64,000 nt of DNA from Ctena decussata (taxonomy: Eukaryota; Mollusca; Bivalvia; Lucinida; Lucinidae): the NCBI GenBank assembly GCA_963989385.1, contig OZ022500.1, forward strand, positions 14,956,460 to 15,020,459. Direction: 5' to 3'. Shown one piece after another: positions 56,787 through 64,000 of this stretch. The position numbers were made by a program, and so were the translations under genes. The notes below the pieces were generated by a model that was given only the letters and a program-made list of their open reading frames with translations, was not told the DNA's origin and did no database searches. Each line of letters opens with the position of its first letter. Positions within the stretch are counted from its first letter, which is position 1.

Positions 56787-58205
56787 ACAGACAACCTATG
56801 GCAATTGACCTTACGCGAATGCACATATCGCTCCGCCTGTTATGTTTGTCCGAGTATATTTTACAAAAGAAACTTTTGTCACAAAAACACACGTGCATTT
56901 GTTTGTCCTAGGTTTTAATCTTATTTGACTGGTCAATGCATATTTTGAATGACAAGTGGCGACAGGTCATTTGTTCGGGAAGGAACTATAATTTTCATAA
57001 TAACCTCCTTTCAGTGGTGGCCAGCTTTTAAATCTGCTCCAACAGAAACAAGGAGGCAAACAGTCACAAAATTTGTTTCCCCTTGTGATAAAAACCATTG
57101 TTGCGAACAATAAGATTTTTACCCTACCAATCTGTCACACATGAGGGTAGCAGGACGAACCACTTCTACTATTTCCTCCAGGAGTCAAGAACCATACATC
57201 ATCTTACATGTAAAGTACTTGTAAAAGTACTGTCCCAATGTAAGATGGATTTTTTCTCAACATCAAGACATGACGATCTGAAAATAAACATAACTTTGTC
57301 CCTGACCGAACGGTTTAGGGAATATAGCAATCAAATCCCCGTCCACTTGTCTCTGTCCGTACGTTAGTATTTCCATTAGCATTTTCTTGTCCACTCTGTA
57401 ACTTGAATACCCTTTGGACTATTTTCATTACACTTCACCAGTTATGTGTAGTCCATTAGCTCCAAAGTGCAAAAACAGTACTGCTTAGTTTAAAAAAAAA
57501 AGAAAAAAAAAAAAAAAAAAAACACGAAACTGCCAGTAAATCTTCTAATGTCCTAAAATTTCTTGTAATAATACATAACAGAATACGAAAAATCCTTATT
57601 TTTAAAATTAATGCTTTTTTAAAATATTTTTCATTAGCAGTAGTGCAAAAATTGACCTTTTCACTGAAGGTTATCATTTGATTATCAGAATGGCCATACT
57701 GTAACGTAACTTCATTGTTTACTACAGTTGTGGACATTTTTAAATGAAGAAAGTGTCTCCAAGTAAGATACATCTCCCAAGACCACAAACCACAAAAGAC
57801 CATAAACATTGAACTACATGTATTTCGGAAACAAAGCGCTAACTTGGCAAGCCTTTCCTTTTAAAAGGAAACTTTATGTCTCTTTTTTCCCCTCATGGTT
57901 ATTCTATTCTATTCTATCCCATAATCTTACAAGGTCGTTGGAGCACCACAGATGACTTCGAAACGATCCCTTTTCACCTTGTCATGTTTTCAGCTGCCCA
58001 GTCCATTCCTGTCCACTCTTTAATATTGCCTTCCCACCTCTTCTTCTGTATACCTCTTTTTCCTTTCACTGTGCCCTGTAGAATCGTCTTTGCTAAACCA
58101 GAAGACCTTGAGACATGGCCAAACCACTTTAGTTTCCGTTTCTTGACCAGGGTCAGGAGCTCACCATACTCTTCAATGCTGCTTGGACCTTTCTTCGAAC
58201 CTCTT

Positions 58206-59296
58206 CATTGGTTATTCTCAGAGATTCTCAGCAGATGGACAAAATATTATTCAGAACTACACAACCATGAAAGTGATGGTGACAAATCGGTTCTGGACTG
58301 CAATCAGCCCCCAGAAGAAGATCTACAGCCGATCCTTAGTGAGGAAGTTGAGATTGCAGTAGCAGCATTGAAGAAGGGGAAGTTTGTCGGAGTGGATAAT
58401 ATACCAGCAGAACTTGTTCAAGCTGGTGGGGAGACCATGATTGATGTTTTATCAGAAATCTGTGATAGGATCTGGAGAACAGGAGAATTGCCTACCCCGT
58501 GGACTCAGTCACTGATTATTACACTCCCTAAAAATTAGGGCAACCTACAGCTTTGCCAGAACTACAGAACCATCAGCCTCATCAGTCATTCAGGCAAAGT
58601 CATGCTGAAAGTCATCTTGAACAGGCTCAAACCCCAAGCCGAAGAGATAATCGCTGAAGAATAGGCTGGGTTCAGATCTGGAAGGAGCACCACAAACCAA
58701 ATCTTCAACCTTAGAATCAGGAGATGGTCCTCACAAGCCTTGGGCTTTCGATCAAATCCTGATCTATTGTCTCTGTACCTTGTTTAAAATTTTGATGAAT
58801 ATAATATTGTTTAAATCAACCTTAGAATCCTGTGTGAAAAGTATTTCCAACGTCAGCAAAATCTGTACCATGTCTTTATTGATTTCAAAAAAAGCCTTTG
58901 ACAGGGTCTGGCATGCAGCCTTATGGACCACCATGCGGAAGTACAATATCAGTGATCACTGAGCAGCTCCACGACAAGGCTACAAGTGCAGTCCTCATGA
59001 AAGCATGAGAGAATGGTTCAGAACAATAATTGCAGTAAGGCAAGGATGTCTTCTGTCAGCCACCGTCTTCATCATTTTTCTCGAACGGATCATGTCTGAT
59101 GCTCTGGAAGAACATGAGGGGAAGGTAAGCATAGGCGGCAGAGAGATTACCAATCTGCGGTTTGCCGATGATATAGCCGCTCTAGCTGAGGAAGAGCAGG
59201 AACTAGAAGCCCTAGTTGACAGTCTCGACAAAACCCTTACAATGTATAAGATGGAGATCAATGCTGAGAAGACACGGGGTTTGGTTTGTGTTTGAC
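58206..59296 (+). pseudogene. RTE-like reverse transcriptase, inverted 5' half
   Basis: Translation with a stop after TPWTQSLIITLPKN and further breaks shows, in order, EVEIAVAALKKGKFVGVDNI, NYRTISLI, AGFRSGRSTTNQI, FKKAFDRVWHAALW-like sequence after a frameshift, VRQGCLLSATVFIIFLERIM and the catalytic box LRFADDI, then EMEINAEKT-like sequence. Motif order fits an RTE/endonuclease-RT family. Stops, a frameshift and a 97-bp insertion make it inactive. Confidence 0.8.
58719..58815. mobile_element. 97-bp insertion in the RT with 14-bp duplication
   Basis: TCAACCTTAGAATC occurs at 58705-58718 and 58816-58829, exactly flanking 97 bp absent from the expected RT reading (NQIFNLRI then CEKYFQ). The insert has an AT-rich right end. 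Identity unknown; possibly a truncated SINE. Confidence 0.75.
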
Positions 59297-60734
59297 ACAT
59301 TGAAAGGAGGCTTTAGAAGAATTGTCTTATCTATGAACCATAACTCTACTGTGACCCGTTTTGAATCAGTTTCCTTTCCTATAACATTTTTTTCCGGAGC
59401 ACAAAGGAATTATCTTCAACATTTATATAATAACAGAAGACATTTAGAGGAAGTACAATGTACCAAGAGCATAACCAAAAGTACATTTCTCCAGAGTGCG
59501 TACAAAGACAGAGGACATTCAAGGCAAATTCGCAATGTATACTGAAAGGATTTAAAAACTTCCATTTTTTATTGCTGGCTGCTGATCTGTTCACTCATGA
59601 CAGTGATGAATATTTAACGACAAAATGCTTGAAACTTATCAAATTTAAAGATTACGCAGTTCATTGTATCATTTAGTTACATGACGTAAGTAAAAAAGCG
59701 TTACGTCACTGAAATGCATAAGGCGATGCCGGCGTTATCTTATGCAACACCCTTTTCGACTATTTCTTACTGTCTCAATATTGTGACGTCATCCACGTTG
59801 ATTTGCAAGTATCACTTCGGATGATGCTGTCGCGCAAAACTTATTACGGAGACGGCGTCGACGTTAGTTAACGTCATGATCTCTGGTTTTTAATCTCGGT
59901 TAGGTGCTTTTCTGACGGTCTTTTGAGTTTCCTGTAAACAGTGCACGTCGTCTGAGATTGTAAATTGCTGTAATTAACGCATAAAATTGTACCGCGACGT
60001 CACTTTTTGAAATTTCAGCATTTATCTTGCCCGAACCTCTGCGCCTGTTTGCGATATTTAGGCGCGGTTGGCTAAATAAAGCCACTGGCCGAGTTCAAAC
60101 TTTTAAAATTCAATTTGATATTGTAAGAGAAATGTTTCATCAGAAAACTGTATACATGAAGCTATTCATCCTTATGTAAACGGTACTAAGAACACGAAGA
60201 GCACGTCCTTGTTCCTGACCGATTCGGTTGAACAACTTCAGATTCGGTATACTGATATAATCAGGTATAACAGAATATATATGCTGTAAAAGTTTGGTGG
60301 ATGTAGCTGCATTCATTTTCGAGATATTCAAAATTAATGGGTGGAAGTTTTTAAATCCTTTCAGTATATTTAGAACCAAACTCTTTTTTTTCAGTTAGCT
60401 CCCTTTTTCATTTTGATTATACTTATTAGAACTTTTCAACAGTGGATTTTGTTCATGTTTGATACATTGATAGAAAATTTAGAAGAAAGTGCCTTATTTA
60501 CGAATCATAACCCCCTTGGAGTTATTTCCCGGCCGGAGAATAGCTCCTAAAGTATTTAAAGAATTGTGATGAAACTTAACACAATGACATCTAGGACATT
60601 GAAAGGAAGCTGAGTATACAAGAACAATAACTCTGTCTTATATACCACCCTTACCAGAAATCGCCGACTTTAGCACGAAATATTTCGCAATGAGCAAGGT
60701 CTACACTGGTAAGTGTGGTATAACATAGTTATAT
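59297..60734. other. Intergenic with dispersed repeat pairs
   Basis: Related segments at about 59288-59350 and 60457-60510 (CATTGAAAGGAGG..., GAACCATAACTC) and at 59540-59565 (+) and 60335-60370 (-) (ACTGAAAGGATTTAAAAACT) belong to one dispersed family. No gene supported. Confidence 0.45.
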
Positions 60735-60855
60735 CATGTTTTTTCCGCCTGTACGAGGAGACAATCCACGAGCTTTAGCAAGTGGATTATCGTACAGGCG
60801 GAAAAAACATGGTAAAGCTCATGTATTATCTCCTCGTACAGGCGGAAAATACATG
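60735..60855. repeat. Compound inverted repeat with three CCGCCTGTACGA copies
   Basis: The outer arms are CATGTTTTTTCCGCCTGTAC and GTACAGGCGGAAAATACATG. A third copy, CGTACAGGCGGAAAAAACAT, lies between. GAGCTTTAGC and GTAAAGCTC also pair. The element can fold in two mutually exclusive ways. Confidence 0.75.
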
Positions 60856-62838
60856 GTATAACAATTACTTTCAATTCATTATGAAGACAGAGGGGTGCCA
60901 GAAAGACATACGATCCAACGAACAAAGAAGTAATTCTGTGCTTGGCAACAGATAAAATATTCACCTTTTACCAGCTAAAAAGTTCGAATCTGCGGGGGGA
61001 ATTTGGGGCGGGGAGTGGGGATTGGCCATGTCCGAATGGCTCTCGAAATTCTTATTGTGTCACATAAATAGTGCGTATACTGCGTAGCAGACAACCATTT
61101 GTATACTACATCGTTGTGGTCAGATGGGGAACTGTTTAAAATTGCATGCAAATTCTGTACATCAACAATAGAATTTTTTTTGCTACACATATACTAAGGT
61201 CAAGAGGAAGCCAAAAATGCATGTCTATAGATAGGTAAAAATAAAATTGCTTAGTCGTATTTGTGACAAAAACTGTTACAAGTTCTGTCTTTGCGATAGC
61301 ACAAAATAGTTGGGCTCGAACTAAACGCTCAAGGCCCAACCCTCAGAATATCAAATGGTCAGTATAAAGAATATACGGTTGTCTGCCCCTTACCTGATAC
61401 TAAATGAGTTGCATTATTATTGTTGTTATTATTATTCATAATGCAACTGCAGGGCGGTAAGACCCAATCAATGAGGCGTTTTTTTTTATTATTATTATTG
61501 TTTTGTTTTCCATTAGCAATGGAAAGAAAATGAATATATATAAAGAGAATAATGGTTAAAATTTTGAAGAAAACCGATAGTCAGGACCTCTTCCAGACCT
61601 CCAGAGCTCTCATAGACTTACTACCAAAGTTTGATATATCATAATTATGTATTCATACAAAAAAGATAACTTTCAATTAACGTTTTTGTGTCTTTGTGAA
61701 TATTTAAAATAGCGAGATTTGTTTACCTGTCAAGCTAAAATGCAATGGTCTTTATTATGATTGATAAGACATAATGAAATTAACAACATGTCATTATCGA
61801 GCAGTGCTGTAGTTTTTGCTAAATGAACTGCGTCATGCAGAAACGAACATTGCAGCACGTGCAGAGAAGATTCAGCTCGGCCTGCACTCCCGCGCAGGCT
61901 GATAGAGTCTTCCCCATTCGCGTAAACAATCTGGGGAACCAAACGAAAATATAGAGCGATTGCGCAGACGCACAGGCTGATATCAGTCTTTGCTTGTCAC
62001 ACATGTCCTAAGTTATATTTTTGCGTGATCTACTCGAATAACCAATTGTTTTAACTACTTATTGATGTAACGTGGTAATTGGCAATTAAGTATAAAAGAT
62101 CAGGAAAAATGAACCAAGATTTCTTGTTTCGCTGTTGTTGGAACAAGATTATTTACGCAAATTCTGAGATTTTTAAGATTATCAGCAGGGGATGGAACCA
62201 GCTGAAATTAAATTAACATAGAATGATATCAATTTCAAAACTGGCAGGCAATTTTTGTTGTTAGAAAGTATCATTAAGGATTCTTTTGTTTTTATTTGAC
62301 TATCATTCGGAATTTCTTTTGTTTTTATTCGATTAGAATTTCATTTTATGTTGTCTGATAATTAGTGGTATATAGGGAACAAGAGTAATTGACGCATCAT
62401 AAGAAAGCGAGGTATAAATCTTCTGGTGGTTTATAAGGTATTTAAATTCAAACCAGCCTTCAATCAAACTAGAGAAATTGGTTTTATTAAGGACAAATAC
62501 TTAAGACAATTCACTAAATCAGAAAGTTTTAGAGCAAATACATAAATGTACGAGAGTTTTTGAGAAAAGAGGATTTATGTTCAGTTAGTAGGTGTTTTTG
62601 CAGGACGTTTAAATTTTCATATGGGACATTTATGCAATTTTAATATAGAGTTCATGAACTTTTCTATTCATTGAGAGTCTATAAGAAAAATATATTCATT
62701 AGCATAACTAAATGGATTTCAAAATTAATTATAAAAACAAACACATGAAAAAATTAGTGACATGCTTTTTTGTCGTTTTTAAGAGTACGCATTCCTTCTA
62801 GAAATCATTAGAACCTAAAGTGGATCAATGAAAGTAAC
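60856..62838. other. Upstream intergenic region of the bHLH gene
   Basis: At about 61855-62000 is a fold-back remnant (CGGCCTGCACTCCCGCGCAGGCTGA). No other gene or repeat recognised. Sequences 62400-62830 are AT-rich and could hold regulatory DNA, but nothing specific is visible. Confidence 0.45.
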
Positions 62839-63045
62839 CCAGCAGGCATTCAATATTGGTCAGCGTCGCAATAACGTCGATGCAACGTCATTACGTTGCA
62901 TCGACGTTGCTGCGACACTGCTTCAACATTGACATTGCATCAACGTTGCTGCGACGTTGTGTCACCACTGCTTGTCTGAAACAACGTCATCTCAGCGTCA
63001 GTGCCACGTTGATATGATATTGTAACGTTGTCTAACTAGTGGGAT
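62839..63045. mobile_element. CAACGTTGC word-rich element in the bHLH 5' region
   Basis: It begins CCAGCAGGCA (as at 20437) and is made of CAACGTTGC, GACGTTGCTGCGAC and ACGTCGATGCAACGTC variants in both orientations. The right end near CTAACTAGTGGG is uncertain. It lies about 160 bp upstream of the start codon. Confidence 0.55.
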
Positions 63046-63072
63046 TTTTGTTTGAATTCTCGCAGTTGTACT

Positions 63073-63079
63073 TATAAAG
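63073..63079 (+). promoter_or_regulatory. Possible TATA box
   Basis: TATAAAG about 130 bp upstream of the ATG of the bHLH exon. Position is plausible, but no start site can be verified. Confidence 0.25.
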
Positions 63080-63207
63080 TTAACTGGAACTATATTTTAT
63101 GATTTCATTCTACAATATGTGTTGCAAATAAAAGCATCAACGTGTTTCATATAGCCTTGGAATACGATTTATTACAAACCGCGTTATAAGTGAACTATAC
63201 TTCTGAA

Positions 63208-63555
63208 ATGGATGGTAACGCCGTAAACTACTCCTTTTGTGAAAGTGGTGAACATTCATGCATGGAAAATTATAGAATGGGTTTTGACGCCCAAGAGACA
63301 TATAGAATGCCCAGAAGACGCGGGCGACCTATCGCAAACAACGCTGCTCGCGAAAGGTCGCGAGTTAAGACGTTACGTTCGGCGTTTCTTGATCTACAAC
63401 GATCTCTGCCAGCGGTTCCGCCGGATACAAAACTTTCTAAATTAGACGTTTTGGTGCTTGCAACAACGTATATTGCACATCTTATGAGCACTCTACAAGA
63501 AAATGGGGACGCTTCTAAAATGTTTGCTGCTAACGGAGGAATGCATCCCGTGAAG
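63208..63555 (+). CDS. bHLH transcription factor, TCF23/TCF24-like, first coding exon
   Basis: Starting at ATG 63208 the exon encodes 116 residues to the donor AAG/GTAAAA at 63555/63556. Residues 35-54 are the basic region ([18 protein letters not shown]), 55-68 helix 1 ([14 protein letters not shown]), 69-75 a loop (AVPPDTK), and 76-96 helix 2 ([21 protein letters not shown]). [22 protein letters not shown] and [10 protein letters not shown] are, from memory, characteristic of vertebrate TCF23/TCF24. In vertebrate TCF24 the text after HP-(V/L)-K continues with KWPMRSRLY, so splicing at 63555 is favoured over the TAA at 63568. Such proteins bind E-boxes as dimers in the nucleus. The upstream GTG at 63190 is not needed as a start. 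Remaining exons lie outside the window. Confidence 0.88.
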
Positions 63556-63566
63556 GTAAAACTACA

Positions 63567-64000
63567 TTAAGCCCCTATCTCACTGGGATGCGACAGTTTG
63601 CGACTGATTGCGAACTGCATTCGCGGATGAGTCTCAAAACTGTCTTGAAACGTTCGCGGGGATTCGCAATATCCTCGCGTGAGTCGCAAACTGGCGCAAA
63701 CGGTTCGCATTGTCGCACAAAAAAGCTTTACATGTAAAACTTTTTTGTGCGACAAAATTTCTCGCAATATAGTCGCAACATAGTCGCAAAGTCATCGCAG
63801 GTGTCGCGAACACGTCGCGGACCCATCGCAATTTAGTTTCCGGCGAGTCGCAATGGCCGTGAACACGAAAAATTTGCGAAATAAATAAGACTATATTGCG
63901 AACAAATTGCGACATAAATAAGACACTTCCCCGACTAAATTGTGAGCAAATAAAACTGAGTAACTTTCGCGCGAACGTCGTGAGACATTCGAAAGAATAT
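63567..64000. mobile_element. TTAA/TAA-type MITE at the start of intron 1, truncated by window end
   Basis: TTAA (63567-63570) is followed by GCCCCTATCTCACTGGGATG, which resembles the terminus at 1900 (GCCCCCATTCCACTGG). The interior is packed with TTGCGAC/GTCGCAA and CGCGA variants in both orientations. The right end is not in the window. It starts 11 bp downstream of the predicted splice donor. Confidence 0.65.

Larger units (their letters stand above)
55325..57869 (+). repeat. Segmental duplication, copy B
   Basis: Shorter partner of copy A. It holds the shared S1 SINE (56246-56530), plus its own S5 SINE (56627-56786) and an extra 160 bp after it. It ends exactly where an RTE-like LINE begins. 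Confidence 0.85.
57897..59296. mobile_element. RTE-like LINE with 5' inversion
   Basis: From 57919 to about 58205 the minus strand encodes the C-terminal end (NNEEVRRKVQAAL, then KLKWFGHVSRSSGLAKTILQ, then KKRWEGNIKEW) with an ATTCT-type tandem tail at 57900-57918. From about 58206 to 59296 the plus strand encodes the upstream part. The two halves meet head to head, the geometry produced by twin priming. Confidence 0.8.

Noticed and set aside
57876..58205. N-terminal half of the 220-codon plus-strand frame as coding
   Set aside because: This half is antisense to the C-terminal end of the RTE-like protein; only the part after about 58206 is in sense.
60140..60379. 79-codon minus-strand frame with protein-like sequence
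   Set aside because: One end is shared with a dispersed repeat also at 59540; no domain recognised and no splice context.
63267..63491. Antisense and shifted frames over the bHLH exon
   Set aside because: Shadows of the bHLH coding frame, which has unmistakable family motifs.
63571..63915. Minus-strand frames downstream of the bHLH exon
   Set aside because: They come from TTGCGAC-type word repetition in the MITE.

Overview
The window looks like non-coding, transposon-packed DNA from a bivalve mollusc, most probably a venerid-type clam. The organism call rests on repeat content. There are pearl-like elements (unique 5' end, tandem core, tetranucleotide microsatellite, 3' hairpin), many copies of palindromic miniature elements, tRNA-derived SINEs, and bivalve-type non-LTR retrotransposons. 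Base composition is AT-rich. No bacterial operon logic, rRNA, convincing functional tRNA or CRISPR array was seen.

Only one host gene is clear: a basic helix-loop-helix exon of the TCF23/TCF24 type at the extreme right (63208-63555, +), whose downstream exons lie outside the window. A second, weaker host signal is an internal-exon-like ORF on the minus strand at 41948-42112, with a promoter-like block at about 42300-42365. It cannot be named.

Layout. 1-8.1 kb: end of a pearl-like element, a SINE abutting a 1.28-kb TTAA-flanked element, a SINE split by a hAT-like MITE, TTAA-flanked palindromic MITEs (one split by a Tc1/mariner-like insertion), an RTE-like LINE remnant and a 282-bp tandem repeat. 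8.1-18 kb: long palindromes, a 59-G run and two pearl-like elements, one of them in a three-layer nest (SINE in pearl-like element in TTAA MITE). 18.5-23.5 kb: a 41-bp minisatellite with a 540-bp higher-order repeat, interrupted by a hAT MITE with an exact 8-bp target duplication and followed by a TAA-flanked MITE. 29.9-34.8 kb: a non-autonomous LTR retrotransposon with two 681-bp LTRs differing at one position, carrying a pearl-like element inside. 35-43 kb: SINEs, palindromic MITEs and the possible host exon. 44.1-47.0 kb: a 5'-truncated jockey/CR1-type LINE with clean target duplication and broken reading frame. 49.4-57.9 kb: a tandem segmental duplication whose two copies have different later insertions, so each supplies empty sites for the other. 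57.9-59.3 kb: an RTE-like LINE with the 5' inversion expected from twin priming. 62.8-64 kb: two short-word repeat elements bracketing the bHLH exon.

The most unusual theme is a set of elements with different termini (hAT-like, TAA/TTAA-type, Tc1-like) whose interiors are built largely from diverged direct and inverted copies of one short word unique to each element. Coordinates of degenerate repeats are approximate. Coordinates of elements with target-site duplications are exact by reading.
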